In this document: positions 34,344 to 43,777 of the stretch, piece after piece
Layout of the letters: the number at the start of each line of letters is the position of its first letter
Numbering within the stretch: position 1 is the stretch's first letter
Assembly: GCA_964384375.1 (NCBI GenBank)
Contig: CAYLLN010000010.1
Location: 53,972 to 117,971, forward strand
Direction: 5' to 3'
DNA length: 64,000 nucleotides
Source of the DNA: CAYLLN01 sp964384375
GTDB taxonomy: Bacteria > Planctomycetota > Planctomycetia > Pirellulales > Pirellulaceae
Program-made: the position numbers and the translations under genes
Notes under the pieces: model-generated
Database searches by the model: none
What the model was told of the DNA's origin: nothing
What the model saw: only the letters and a program-made list of their open reading frames with translations

Positions 34344-35774
34344 CTACTTCGCCGTGGCGGCAAGATACGCGGCCAGCGTTTGCACATTGCGGGCAAACAC
34401 CTCGCTGCTCAGGTACTGCTCGCCCGGCTTGAATTTCGGTTGACCGGTGAGCCGCTCGCCGGAGTAGGTGCTCGGCCAGCGACTTTGTTCGTCGAGACCG
34501 GCGATGACTTTGCGGACCACATCGGCGGTTGGCTTCGCAGAGAGCGCTGCGGCCAGAGGCATTCCCTTCATGGCGAGATCGTAATCCCTCTCGATCGCTG
34601 CCAGCCGCGACTCGACCTTCCAGCCGTAATGATCGGGCAGATTGCCGTCGTCGTAGGTCAGTGAGTATTCGTCGCCGCGGCGGGACATGTAGAGCGGCGT
34701 GTTGGTATTTAGCTCGTAGTAGCGGGCGAGGCGGCCGTCGGCCAATTGCGATTTCTTCAGATACGCCATGGCTCGCGGGATCGGAGCGCGATACTTCTTG
34801 TCGCCGGTGACGCGGTAGATCCGGAGCAGGGTCTCCAGCACGTCCTGCGATTCGCCCCCGGTGACGGCCGGCGGCTCGAAGCGGCGGGCCCAGATCGGCT
34901 GCATGTCGAGGTTATATTGCTGCGCCCAGGCCGGTTGCGGATCGGGCATCTGGGCGAGGATCAGAAAGTTACCGAGTCGCCGCAGAGCAGCAAGGTACTT
35001 GTCGTCCTTATAGACGGCGTGCAATTCAAGGAGCGTCGTCGTCACGGTGCCGGCGAGACCATCGTTCAAGGTGTACATGTCCCAGTAGCTCTTAATCCGT
35101 CCTTCGGTCCGCCAGTCATATTCTGGGTAGTTTGCCGGCTTACCGGATACCTCGGGCGCGGGTCCGGTCCACACCTGCGGAAACGCTCCGCAAGGAAACT
35201 GCGCCTTCAGCAGGGCGTCGCTGGCGATCGTCGCTGCTTCGTGGATGGCGGGATCTTTGAATTCCAACGCCTCGTCCAGCCGGGCTAAGAACTGGATCGC
35301 CGTCTGCGAAATGCCGTCGTCGAGCGTCGAGTTGTTCCGTCCCCGTCCTTTACCATTGCGATACTGTCCAATCCGCGGTCCCTTGGGATCGAAGTCGATG
35401 CTCGCCGTCCAGCCGCCGGACGCAAGCTGCCCGTGGATGAGTGCGATTCCCGTTTCGCGGGCGGCTTTGAGGTAGAACTTGTCCCTCGTCGCCTGGTAGG
35501 CCGCGAGGTACGTCAGGCCCACGCTCGGCGTCCCCGGCGGCTGAACCCAGATTTCTTCCGGCCCGGCCACGCCTTCGCCGAGACGACGCGAAAGGTCGGG
35601 CGAGTAGTAATAGACGTAGCCGCCGTGCTGGGCGACCTTCTCGCGAAAATACGTCGCGGCTTTGCGCAGCGAAGCCTCGACCTCGGTTCGCAAGGCGGCC
35701 TCTTCGGCCACGAGCGGCTGCGGCACGAAGACTGCTAGTGCGGCAAACAAGGTAAGTCGGGAAATCGTTCGCAT
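34344..35774 (-). CDS. Pectate lyase family protein (PL10-like), exported
   Basis: A 476-aa secreted protein. Start ATG 35774 gives a signal peptide (MRTISRLTLFAALAVFVPQP, cleavage near VAEEA). The body is an all-alpha toroid as in pectic acid lyases: GGWTASIDFDPKGPR, STLDDGISQTAIQFLARL, AWAQQYNLDMQPIWARRFEP, GGESQDVLETLLRIYRVTG. By family it cleaves polygalacturonate by beta-elimination with calcium; planctomycete relatives are many and not all are proven lyases. Divergent from the methyltransferase at 35849. Confidence 0.82.
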   Translation of the reverse strand: MRTISRLTLFAALAVFVPQPLVAEEAALRTEVEASLRKAATYFREKVAQHGGYVYYYSPDLSRRLGEGVAGPEEIWVQPPGTPSVGLTYLAAYQATRDKFYLKAARETGIALIHGQLASGGWTASIDFDPKGPRIGQYRNGKGRGRNNSTLDDGISQTAIQFLARLDEALEFKDPAIHEAATIASDALLKAQFPCGAFPQVWTGPAPEVSGKPANYPEYDWRTEGRIKSYWDMYTLNDGLAGTVTTTLLELHAVYKDDKYLAALRRLGNFLILAQMPDPQPAWAQQYNLDMQPIWARRFEPPAVTGGESQDVLETLLRIYRVTGDKKYRAPIPRAMAYLKKSQLADGRLARYYELNTNTPLYMSRRGDEYSLTYDDGNLPDHYGWKVESRLAAIERDYDLAMKGMPLAAALSAKPTADVVRKVIAGLDEQSRWPSTYSGERLTGQPKFKPGEQYLSSEVFARNVQTLAAYLAATAK

Positions 35775-35848
35775 GGCGGTCGGCTCAACAAAGGGAGCGG
35801 TCGTGCTATGATTTTGCCGCAAGATTAACGCAATTGCAAAGGACGACG

Positions 35849-36892
35849 ATGAATCTGCTCCGCTCCCCCGTGCTCGATCCGGCTCCGATCTTCGAGATCT
35901 TTCGCGGCAATTACGCGATGGAATTGCTCACTGCCGGCGTCGCTCATTTCGGCGTGTTCGACGCCTTGGCGGGTGGACCACTGCCAGCGAGCGAACTGCG
36001 GCAACGGACTGGCCTTGCCCAGCGGCCCTTCATCGTGCTGCTGACGGGGCTGAAGGCGATGGGCTTGCTCGTCGAACGCGATGGTCGCATCGAAACGACG
36101 CCGATTGCCTGCGAGCATCTCGCGCCCGGCCAGCCGCTCGACGTGAGCGACTACATTCGCATGGGAGCCGAGTCGCCCGGCGTACTGGCGCTTGTCGAGC
36201 GGATGCGGTCAAACAAACCGGCGGGAGTAGCGAAGGACGACGCGCGAGCAGCATTCATCTTTCGCGACGGTCTCGAATCGGCGATGGAAGCGGACGATTC
36301 GGCCCGGCACTTCACGCTGATGCTCGCCGGCCGGGCGAAGAACATCGCGCCGGTTCTGGCCGACCGGGTTGATCTATCCAACGCCAAGTATTTGCTCGAC
36401 GTCGGGGGCGGCACCGGACTCTATGCCATCGCATTCCTGCAACGGTATTCGCAGCTTCGCGCGATCGTCTATGACCGGCCGAGCGTGCTGAAGGTCGCGG
36501 CGCAGTTCGCCGAGGAATACAGCGTCGCGGACCGCCTGTCTTGCGCGGCCGGCGATATGTTCATCGATTCGCTGCCTCGCGATTGCGACACGATCTTACT
36601 TTCCAACGTACTGCACGACTGGGACGTACCCGAATGCGAGCGGCTCGTGAAACGCTGCGCCGATGCCTTACCGCAAGACGGCAGACTGCTCATTCACGAT
36701 GCATTCCTGCACGACGATCACTCTGGGCCGCTTTATCCCGCGCTCTTTTCGGTCGCCCTGATGGTGATGACTGAAGGGCGAAATTACAGCGGGGCCGAGT
36801 ACCGCGGCTGGATGCAAGCCGCGGGACTTGCGCCAGGCGAGATTAAGCCTACGCTGGTTCACAGCAGCGTGCTGGTCGGGACGAAGGCCTAA
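35849..36892 (+). CDS. Hydroxyneurosporene/O-methyltransferase family protein
   Basis: A 347-aa class I methyltransferase of the O-methyltransferase_2 type. Start ATG 35849 has an AAAGGA site upstream. The N-terminal winged-helix dimerisation domain is ELLTAGVAHFGVFDALAGGP and LKAMGLLVERDGRIETT. The SAM domain is KYLLDVGGGTGLYAIAFL, with DTILLSNVLHDWDVPECERL carrying the His-Asp pair typical of this family. Substrate unknown (small aromatic or carotenoid-like compound by homology). Confidence 0.87.
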   Translation: MNLLRSPVLDPAPIFEIFRGNYAMELLTAGVAHFGVFDALAGGPLPASELRQRTGLAQRPFIVLLTGLKAMGLLVERDGRIETTPIACEHLAPGQPLDVSDYIRMGAESPGVLALVERMRSNKPAGVAKDDARAAFIFRDGLESAMEADDSARHFTLMLAGRAKNIAPVLADRVDLSNAKYLLDVGGGTGLYAIAFLQRYSQLRAIVYDRPSVLKVAAQFAEEYSVADRLSCAAGDMFIDSLPRDCDTILLSNVLHDWDVPECERLVKRCADALPQDGRLLIHDAFLHDDHSGPLYPALFSVALMVMTEGRNYSGAEYRGWMQAAGLAPGEIKPTLVHSSVLVGTKA

Positions 36893-36924
36893 GCTCACAA
36901 ACTATTGCTGAGGCTTCGCAAATA

Positions 36925-37449
36925 TTACTTCGCCTCGTCGGCGGACTCGGGCATTTCCGGCATGTCGGGGAAAGCAACGTCGCTAGACCCTTCCGGCGGC
37001 GACACGTTGATCGTCGTGCCGTCCGCGGCGGTGACGGTGATCACCGTAATCTTCCAAGAGCCAGCGTCTTGAAGTGCACTCGCCTTCACCTTGGCGGTTC
37101 CGTTCGGACCGGAAATCTCAAAGTTGAACGTTTCGCCCGCTGGCTTTAGCTCACCGGATCCTTCGCGAATCGGAAGACTGGTTGGCGTGACTGGATCGCC
37201 CAGCTTTTCAATCACCGCCGCATCGGTAATCACTACTTCCGTTGCCTGAGCGTAAACCGGGCCCAATTGGATCGCCGAGCCGACTTCTTGGACAGTGCGA
37301 CTGGCTACCAGCACGCAACCGCCGCAAACTCCGGCGCACACGAGTAGCAAGACGCCGCCGATGATGAGCAGGATCATCAGCACGCTCATGCCGCCGCCAC
37401 CGGAAGGTTGCGGAGCGGGGCCGGGCGAAAACTGGCTGGGCGTGCTCAT
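36925..37449 (-). CDS. Membrane-anchored Coa1/Tim21-like protein
   Basis: A 174-aa protein with a Pro/Gly-rich N-terminus and one membrane segment (about residues 21-48, with Cys-rich CAGVCGGCVLVAS). The extracytoplasmic part has the pattern FNFEISGPNGTAKVKASALQ and GSWKITVITV, like the Coa1 domain of cytochrome-oxidase assembly factors, though many bacterial relatives are uncharacterised. Acidic, Pro-rich C-terminus. It lies 34 bases downstream of the motif-repeat gene. Confidence 0.72.
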   Translation of the reverse strand: MSTPSQFSPGPAPQPSGGGGMSVLMILLIIGGVLLLVCAGVCGGCVLVASRTVQEVGSAIQLGPVYAQATEVVITDAAVIEKLGDPVTPTSLPIREGSGELKPAGETFNFEISGPNGTAKVKASALQDAGSWKITVITVTAADGTTINVSPPEGSSDVAFPDMPEMPESADEAK

Positions 37450-37483
37450 GAGCGATCATCCTTGCGTTTGAACTCGCGTCCGA

Positions 37484-38386
37484 CTATTTCGCGTCCACCT
37501 TGCGGCAGTACGCGACGATTTCTTCCACTGTCTTGAACGCGTCCCGTTTGGACTTCTTTCCATCGCCGCCGGAAGCAGGTGCGGGAGCCGAGGCAACAGG
37601 CGCTGCTTCAGGTTCTTCGGCGGCGGGTTCCGGTTCTTGGACAGGTTCAGGAGCAGGTGCGGATTTCGCAACAGGCGCTGCGGCTGCGGGTGCAGCTCCG
37701 GGCTTGTTCCCTTTGGCAGCCGCGATGATGTCGGCCACGCTCATCTTCTTGGGATCGGTCTTGACTGCGGGAGCCACCGGAGCTGCGGCAGGTTTGGCCG
37801 GCGCGGCAGCGGCAGGCTTCTCGGCAGCAGGAGCAGCACCCGGCTTGGTGCGCGCCGCGGCCAAAATGTCGGCAACGCTCATTCCCTTGCCGCCTGCAGG
37901 AACCGAGCCGCCTGCCGGAGCAGCGGCGGGCTTTGCCGCCGGAGCCTCTGCTTTTGCTTCCGCCTTGGCAGCGGACGCAGCAGCCTTATTCGCCTTCGCG
38001 GCGGCAATAATGTCGGCCACCGACTTTCCACCGCCTACAGCAGGGGCCGCCGCCTTAGCAGCCGGTGCTGGCTTCTCACCCACGGGCTTAGCCGCCGCAG
38101 CGGGAGCCTTTTCCGTGGGTGCCTTCGGAGCAGCCGCCTTGTCCTTCTTCGCCTCGACTGGCTTGGCTACCGGTGCATCGACGACCTTCAGAAAAGTCGG
38201 GTCGATGTCATACCAGCCGATGTTGTTATAGCCGTCGAATTCGACGAGGGCTCGGCCGCTCATGTTCACCGTCTTGACCATGCCGGTCAGGCCGCGAAAC
38301 CGCTTGAGCTCGGGCCGGCTCTCATCGACGACGACGTACTTATCGGTGTATTGCTTCTTCAGACGGTCGATGTGTTCGAAGATCAT
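37484..38386 (-). CDS. SH3-like N-terminal domain protein with three SVADIIAAAK motifs
   Basis: A 300-aa cytoplasmic-looking protein. Residues 1-70 form a compact beta domain (KYVVVDESRPELKRFRGLTG, ALVEFDGYNNIGWYDIDPTF). The rest is Ala/Pro/Lys-rich linker carrying three near-identical motifs: SVADIIAAAK (122-131), SVADILAAAR (170-179) and SVADIIAAAK (216-225). A last helix is DAFKTVEEIVAYCRKV (282-297). The arrangement suggests a multivalent scaffold whose short helices bind a partner. Family not recognised. Confidence 0.75.
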   Translation of the reverse strand: MIFEHIDRLKKQYTDKYVVVDESRPELKRFRGLTGMVKTVNMSGRALVEFDGYNNIGWYDIDPTFLKVVDAPVAKPVEAKKDKAAAPKAPTEKAPAAAAKPVGEKPAPAAKAAAPAVGGGKSVADIIAAAKANKAAASAAKAEAKAEAPAAKPAAAPAGGSVPAGGKGMSVADILAAARTKPGAAPAAEKPAAAAPAKPAAAPVAPAVKTDPKKMSVADIIAAAKGNKPGAAPAAAAPVAKSAPAPEPVQEPEPAAEEPEAAPVASAPAPASGGDGKKSKRDAFKTVEEIVAYCRKVDAK

Positions 38387-38628
38387 CGTGCTCTCAAATC
38401 ATCCTCGTCAGCCGCTTCGCTGACAGAGTCCTAACTGATTGCAGGGCAGCAACTTGCGACGAGCGAATTCGCGGTCATCGCCGCAAGTTTCGTATTGTGG
38501 GAGCGATACGCCCTAAAATCAAGGGCACGATGACGAACCTGCCGGCGTGGCCCGCCGTGACTCGGCGGGGTAAACTCGCTGGATTGCCTGCCAACCGCCA
38601 CTTCCTCTCCCGCATTCTGCCACACAAA

Positions 38629-40311
38629 ATGTCCCGCCCACTCAACAAATACTCTTCTCGCATCACCCAGCCCAAAAGCCAGGGAGCCAGCCAGGCCATG
38701 CTCTATGGAACCGGCATGACCCCCGAGGACATGCAGAAGGCCCAGGTCGGCATAGCCAGCGTCTGGTACGACGGTAACACCTGCAACATGCACCTGAACA
38801 AGCTCGCCGACAAGGTGAAAGAGGGCGTGCAGGGAGCGGGCCTCGTCGGGATGCGGTTCAACACGATCGGCGTCTCCGACGGCATCAGCATGGGGACCGA
38901 GGGGATGAGCTTCTCGCTGCAATCGCGCGACCTCATCGCCGACTCGATGGAAACGGTGATGGGCGGTCAGTGGTACGACGCCCTCATCGCCCTCCCCGGC
39001 TGCGACAAGAACATGCCCGGCTGCATCATGGCGATGGGCCGTCTCAACCGCCCCGCCATCATGGTCTATGGCGGCACCATCCGGGCCGGCTGCACGCCCC
39101 GCCATCCGAAGCTCGACATCGTCTCCGCGTTTCAGGCCTATGGCGAGTTCATCGCCGGCAAAATGAGCGAGGAGGACCGCTCCGAGATCATCCGCTGCTC
39201 GATTCCCGGCGCTGGCGCGTGCGGCGGCATGTACACGGCCAACACAATGGCCTCGGCGATCGAGGCCCTCGGCATGTCGCTCCCCTATAGCTCGTCGATT
39301 CCCGCCGAAGACCCGCTGAAAGTCGGCGAATGCCTCGCGGCCGGTAAGGCGATCCTGAACCTGCTCGAAAAGGACATCAAGCCGCGCGACATCATGACCC
39401 GCGCAGCTTTCGAGAACGCGATGGTCATCGTCATGGCTCTGGGCGGCTCGACCAATGCCGTGCTGCACCTCATCGCGATGGCCCGGGCGGTCGATGTGTC
39501 CCTGACCATCGACGACTTCCAAAAGGTGAGCGACCGCATCCCGTTCATCGCCGATCTCAAGCCGAGCGGCAAATACGTGATGGAAGACCTGCATCACGTC
39601 GGCGGCACGCCGGCGGTGATGAAGTACCTGCTCGAAAAGAAGCTCCTCGACGGCAGCCAGCTCACGGTCACCGGGAAGACGATTGCCCAGAACCTCGTCG
39701 AGGTGAAGGGGCTCGCCGAAGGGCAAAAAGTCATTCACCCCATCGAACAGCCGATCAAGGCGAGCGGGCACATCCGCATCATGCGCGGCAACTTCTGCCC
39801 GGACGGCGCGGTCGCCAAGATCACCGGCAAAGAAGGCCTCAAGTTCACCGGCCCGGCCCGCTGCTACGACAGCGAAGAGGAAATGCTGCACGGATTGGAG
39901 CGAAAGGAAATCCAGAAGGGGGACGTGATCCTCATTCGCTACGAAGGCCCCAAGGGGGGCCCCGGCATGCCAGAAATGCTCACACCCACGTCGGCCATCA
40001 TGGGGGCCGGCCTCGGCTCCGACGTCGCGATGATCACCGATGGCCGCTTCAGCGGCGGCTCGCACGGCTTCATCGTCGGCCACGTCACGCCCGAGGCTCA
40101 GGATGGCGGACCGATTGCCCTCGTCAAAACCGGCGACCGTATCACCATCGATGCGGAAGCCAACCAGATCAACATCGCCCTCTCGGCCGACGAACTCAAA
40201 AGCCGCAAGGCCGCCTGGAAGGCCCCGCCGCTCAAAGCGACCCGCGGCACGCTCTACAAGTACATCAAGAACGTGAAGACGGCGAGCGAGGGGTGCGTGA
40301 CGGACGAGTGA
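38629..40311 (+). CDS. ilvD: Dihydroxy-acid dehydratase
   Basis: A 560-aa enzyme of branched-chain amino-acid synthesis (dihydroxy-acid to 2-oxoacid; needs an iron-sulfur cluster). Start ATG 38629 (MSRPLNKYSSRITQ) matches the family. Cluster and active-site segments: YDGNTCNMHLN, ALPGCDKNMPGCIMAMGRL, SIPGAGACGGMYTANTM, MALGGSTNAVLHLIAMAR, GNFCPDGAVAKITG, MITDGRFSGGSHGFIVGHV. Length and motifs are normal. The N-terminal 44 residues of the longer open frame are intergenic. Confidence 0.97.
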   Translation: MSRPLNKYSSRITQPKSQGASQAMLYGTGMTPEDMQKAQVGIASVWYDGNTCNMHLNKLADKVKEGVQGAGLVGMRFNTIGVSDGISMGTEGMSFSLQSRDLIADSMETVMGGQWYDALIALPGCDKNMPGCIMAMGRLNRPAIMVYGGTIRAGCTPRHPKLDIVSAFQAYGEFIAGKMSEEDRSEIIRCSIPGAGACGGMYTANTMASAIEALGMSLPYSSSIPAEDPLKVGECLAAGKAILNLLEKDIKPRDIMTRAAFENAMVIVMALGGSTNAVLHLIAMARAVDVSLTIDDFQKVSDRIPFIADLKPSGKYVMEDLHHVGGTPAVMKYLLEKKLLDGSQLTVTGKTIAQNLVEVKGLAEGQKVIHPIEQPIKASGHIRIMRGNFCPDGAVAKITGKEGLKFTGPARCYDSEEEMLHGLERKEIQKGDVILIRYEGPKGGPGMPEMLTPTSAIMGAGLGSDVAMITDGRFSGGSHGFIVGHVTPEAQDGGPIALVKTGDRITIDAEANQINIALSADELKSRKAAWKAPPLKATRGTLYKYIKNVKTASEGCVTDE

Positions 40312-40410
40312 TGCGAAATTTCGATATCGCCGAGCGAGTGTCAGGCTGATCCGCGGGGTTGAATCGTTCTAGCAACCGATTCGCTTCGTGTCCGATTTCA
40401 GGATGCCGGT

Positions 40411-41040
40411 GTGGCCTCGCACATTCCCCGCTGGGCAAACTTCGCCTTCGGCCTGCTCGTGCCACGACTGCCCCTCCGGCAAGTGCCAACGATGCTCGGT
40501 ATCGCCGCGCTCGGCGCAGTAGCGGCAGCGATATATGGGGCGCTGAACGACCAGATCACGTACACCATCGCGCCAGGGTATTTCACGCGCCTCAAGTTCG
40601 AGCAATTCGCGTGGGCCGACTTCGGCCTGCCGCGACGCGTCTTCGTCGCACAAATCGGCGTGCTGGCCAGTTGGGGAGTCGGATTGCTCGGCGGATGGTT
40701 CGTTACCCGTGCGGCTGTCAATTCAGAAACAATCGGTATCCACTGGCCCCGTGTCGCACGGGCATTTGCCATCGTGGCGGTTGTCACGCTCGCCAGTGGA
40801 TTGATTGGCTGGATGCTGGGCCGGATAGTTGTCGCAACGACCGATCTGGCCCCCTGGCAGGTCTATCGCAACTCGCTCCGCCTCCGCGACCTGCCGAGCT
40901 TCGTCGTCGTGGCATACATCCACAACACGACCTATCTGGGCGCAGCCATCGGAATCATCGCGGCGGTTCTCCACGTAACGGTGGGTCACCAAAAAACTGC
41001 GAGACCTATGCGGCCGGCTTCTTCGCCATTCGCAGGATGA
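40411..41040 (+). CDS. Hypothetical four-helix membrane protein
   Basis: A 209-aa protein from GTG 40411 with membrane segments at about 24-46, 75-98, 115-140 and 170-195. Its 3' end overlaps the 3' end of holA by 35 bases on the opposite strand, so the last residues (KTARPMRPASSPFAG) may be imposed by that overlap. Family not recognised. Codon pattern supports it as real; the exact start is uncertain. Confidence 0.65.
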   Translation: MASHIPRWANFAFGLLVPRLPLRQVPTMLGIAALGAVAAAIYGALNDQITYTIAPGYFTRLKFEQFAWADFGLPRRVFVAQIGVLASWGVGLLGGWFVTRAAVNSETIGIHWPRVARAFAIVAVVTLASGLIGWMLGRIVVATTDLAPWQVYRNSLRLRDLPSFVVVAYIHNTTYLGAAIGIIAAVLHVTVGHQKTARPMRPASSPFAG

Positions 41041-42094
41041 GCTGTTCGAGCGCCCAGCGAGCGCGGTCGTCGGGGGAGTGCGTCCCTTTGAGCGAGAGAT
41101 CGAGTTCGAGCAGCCAGCGATAGAGTTTGCTGCCGCGGACGCGGCCGAGTTGTTTGAGGCGGTCTTCAGCTTTGGCGAGCGTCCCTTGCGGCCAGTCCTT
41201 CACCCCAGCCTGCGCGAGCGCCTCCCCCAGACGCATTTTCTCGCCGCGCCGCTCGGCTTGCTGGAAGATGCGAGTCGCGGCGGCATAGCGGCGAAGCGAC
41301 CATGAGATCGAGCCGACGAGGGCCAGCGGGTGCTCGCCCGATTGCAGGAGCCGATCGAGCTGCACGAGCGCTTCCTTGGCGTCGCCGATCGAGGCAGCAT
41401 CGACCAGGTCCCAAGTGGTCCTTGATTTCCAGCCGCCGACGATCTGCTGCACCATTTCGGCGGTCACCTTCTGCCCCGGTTGCACGAACAGGGCCAGCTT
41501 GGCCAGGTCCTGATCGAGGACGCCGAAAGCTGGACCGGTCAGGTCGAGCAGCAGTTGAGCCGCGTCGGGGGTAAGGACGACATTGTGTTGCGTCCGTCCC
41601 CAGCCGACGATCCAGCGGGCAATCGCCCCCTCGTCGAGCACTCTGTTCTTCCCCACTTGCCGCTGCGGCGGGCGGCAGTCGATCTGCAGTCCGCCTTGAT
41701 CGACCGCTTTGTAGAGCCGCGTATTGCTCGCCCACTCATCGACTTCCAGAATCAGCACGCCGCTCCGCTTCGGCTGGGCGGCGTAGTCTTCCAGCCGCGC
41801 CCGCTGCGCCGTGACGAAGCCATCGGCCCCTTCGAGCACCACGAGGCGCGGACCGCCGCCTCCAAAGAGCGATACGGTCGCGAGCTCATCGGCCACGTCC
41901 CGCCACTCCGGCTGCCGCTCCTGGCAGTCGTGCGTCGTGACCGGAACATCGGTCGCATCACCCACTACCATCTGCCGCACGGCGGACAGGGAGAGCCGCT
42001 TGAGAAACGGCTCATCGCCAAAGAGCACCGTGACGCCGGCCGGTTGCGGGCGCTCCTTGGCGGCGAGAAAGTCGAGGACGGGAGTGGTGGGCAT
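41006..42094 (-). CDS. holA: DNA polymerase III subunit delta
   Basis: A 362-aa delta subunit of the clamp loader. ATG 42094 starts MPTTPVLDFLAAKERPQPAG followed by VTVLFGDEPFLKRLSLSAVR, the usual N-terminus. Typical further blocks: DELATVSLFGGGGPRLVVLEGA, LDQDLAKLALF (conserved in delta) and SISWSLRRYAAATRIFQQA. It opens the sliding clamp during DNA loading. Last gene of the minus-strand housekeeping run. Confidence 0.9.
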   Translation of the reverse strand: MPTTPVLDFLAAKERPQPAGVTVLFGDEPFLKRLSLSAVRQMVVGDATDVPVTTHDCQERQPEWRDVADELATVSLFGGGGPRLVVLEGADGFVTAQRARLEDYAAQPKRSGVLILEVDEWASNTRLYKAVDQGGLQIDCRPPQRQVGKNRVLDEGAIARWIVGWGRTQHNVVLTPDAAQLLLDLTGPAFGVLDQDLAKLALFVQPGQKVTAEMVQQIVGGWKSRTTWDLVDAASIGDAKEALVQLDRLLQSGEHPLALVGSISWSLRRYAAATRIFQQAERRGEKMRLGEALAQAGVKDWPQGTLAKAEDRLKQLGRVRGSKLYRWLLELDLSLKGTHSPDDRARWALEQLILRMAKKPAA

Positions 42095-42111
42095 TTGACT
42101 TTTCGGGAACT

Positions 42112-42888
42112 TCAGAGTGCGGACCTGCGGAGTCTCTGTTGAGCATTTCGCTCTCGGACGATGCGCTGAACAGATTGATACGCCACCAGCCCGACAAACC
42201 ACGCACTCGACACGATAAGAAAGACGATCGCAACCACCTCGTCGCGCTGGCCGTGAACGACGGTCGCGAGCATCGAAGCGAACCAGCCAATGAGTGGCGC
42301 GGTGGCGAGGCCGGCAGCGAGAAAACCGAAGATATCGGGACTGATCCACGGGCCGCGCTTGCGAGGGATCGCCGCTTCCGCGGCATAGCACTGCATCAAC
42401 CAGCGAGCGCGATGGAAGTCCGTGGCGGCGACTTCGACAACATCCCGGCAATCGCGAACGACATGTCGGACTGCAACGCCTTCGTCCTTGAGCACGGCGA
42501 AGAGCCGGAGCGTATCGCAGGTTTTCGATTCGATCGCCAGCGGTAGATAGCTGTGCTGACCGGCACAGACGGCGGCGGAACCCGGCTCGTGCGGCGGCTG
42601 GGCTCCGGCCACCGACTTGAGCACTGCCTGAATCTTGCCGGCGGACTTGGCCGGCTTGCCGTGCAGGAACTCTGCCTCGGGCTGGTCGAAGACCACCGTC
42701 TCCGATTCGTCGGGCGAGCGGGGTGTCGTGGTCCACGGCGACTTGGCGTAGCAGGCCAAGAGAAAGCGATAGAGCCGCCAGCGCATCCGCGCAAGCCACG
42801 CCTCCTGTGGCGACAGCGCAACTGCGTCCTGGGCGGCATGCAGTTCGTGCCGCCAATGGGCGATCAGTTTGTCGCGAGCCGTGGCCAT
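42112..42888 (-). CDS. Hypothetical membrane protein, paralogue 1
   Basis: A 258-aa protein whose N-terminal region (MATARDKLIAHWRHELHAAQ, then ARMRWRLYRFLLACYAKSPW) is clearly related to the next gene (MATSRDQLIADWRRELATAE, ARVRIRLYRFLLRCYSGEAW). The middle has GKPAKSAGKIQAVLKSVAGAQ, also shared. Two membrane segments lie at the C-terminal end (about 185-240). It starts 9 bases downstream of its paralogue and ends 17 bases before holA. Family not recognised. Confidence 0.8.
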   Translation of the reverse strand: MATARDKLIAHWRHELHAAQDAVALSPQEAWLARMRWRLYRFLLACYAKSPWTTTPRSPDESETVVFDQPEAEFLHGKPAKSAGKIQAVLKSVAGAQPPHEPGSAAVCAGQHSYLPLAIESKTCDTLRLFAVLKDEGVAVRHVVRDCRDVVEVAATDFHRARWLMQCYAAEAAIPRKRGPWISPDIFGFLAAGLATAPLIGWFASMLATVVHGQRDEVVAIVFLIVSSAWFVGLVAYQSVQRIVRERNAQQRLRRSAL

Positions 42889-42897
42889 GGAGTGATT

Positions 42898-43734
42898 CTA
42901 AGGACTTTCGCGGTGCTTGGCTTCCGGGATGGGGCTTGGCTTCCGGGGCAGACGAGGCCGGGCCGACATCCGCAGAAAGACAAGCATCCAGAGGAGAACG
43001 AACAGACTTCCCCAGAGGCGATAGAACTCACGCTGGTCGAGGAAATTAGCAACCGGGCGACCACGCTCGGCTGTCAGCGCCCAAATCAGCAAGTATGTTC
43101 CTGCCGTCAGTACGCTGGTAAGCCACAAAGTCGTGAAGCTGACAGCAGCGATTCGTGCCCACAGCGGAATTCGCTGCGTGCGCGGCGTATTCGGCGGGGC
43201 GTGAACCTGCCGGCGGTTTCGGTCGATGATGCCGAAGGCCAGATGCCGCTCGCGGGCCGGCACTTCGACCATGTGGTCGTCGCCCCGATAGGCGGTGCGA
43301 ACGGTAAGGCCGGCGGCCCGAAGAAGTTGGCAGCAGCGGCCGATCTTCAGTTTCGAGCTGGCCGCCGCGATGATCACCCAGCTTTCTCCGCCCAATCCTG
43401 CCACGAGCGGGCCGGGAGCATACGGATCGTCCTGAGCTCCAGCGACCGCCTTGAGCACAGCGCGGATTTTCGCTTCGGACTTGGCAGGCTTGCCGTCGAG
43501 TTCAGTTGGTGCGAATACCGTAAGGCCGGAGTCCAATTCGCTTGGCTGTTCCGCATCGACCTTTTGGCCACTAATATTCCAAGCCTCTCCACTGTAGCAG
43601 CGGAGCAGGAACCGATAGAGCCGGATGCGAACGCGGGCGATCCAGGCGGCGCGGGGAGTATCGGCAGGCGTCGTCTCAGCGGTGGCGAGTTCGCGTCGCC
43701 AGTCGGCAATCAGTTGGTCGCGGCTAGTGGCCAT
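42898..43734 (-). CDS. Hypothetical membrane protein, paralogue 2
   Basis: A 278-aa protein, tandem paralogue of the preceding entry. ATG 43734 is chosen because MATSRDQ aligns with the paralogue start. Shared block GKPAKSEAKIRAVLKAVAGAQ. Two membrane segments near the C-terminus (about 200-225 and 238-258). The cytoplasmic part includes a possible ligand-like fold (ESWVIIAAASSKLKIGRCCQ). Sits between coaC and its paralogue, so probably expressed with housekeeping genes. Function unknown. Confidence 0.8.
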   Translation of the reverse strand: MATSRDQLIADWRRELATAETTPADTPRAAWIARVRIRLYRFLLRCYSGEAWNISGQKVDAEQPSELDSGLTVFAPTELDGKPAKSEAKIRAVLKAVAGAQDDPYAPGPLVAGLGGESWVIIAAASSKLKIGRCCQLLRAAGLTVRTAYRGDDHMVEVPARERHLAFGIIDRNRRQVHAPPNTPRTQRIPLWARIAAVSFTTLWLTSVLTAGTYLLIWALTAERGRPVANFLDQREFYRLWGSLFVLLWMLVFLRMSARPRLPRKPSPIPEAKHRESP

Positions 43735-43777
43735 TGTCCCCTCACCGAACAACGTGCCCAACGACAATCGGTTCGTC

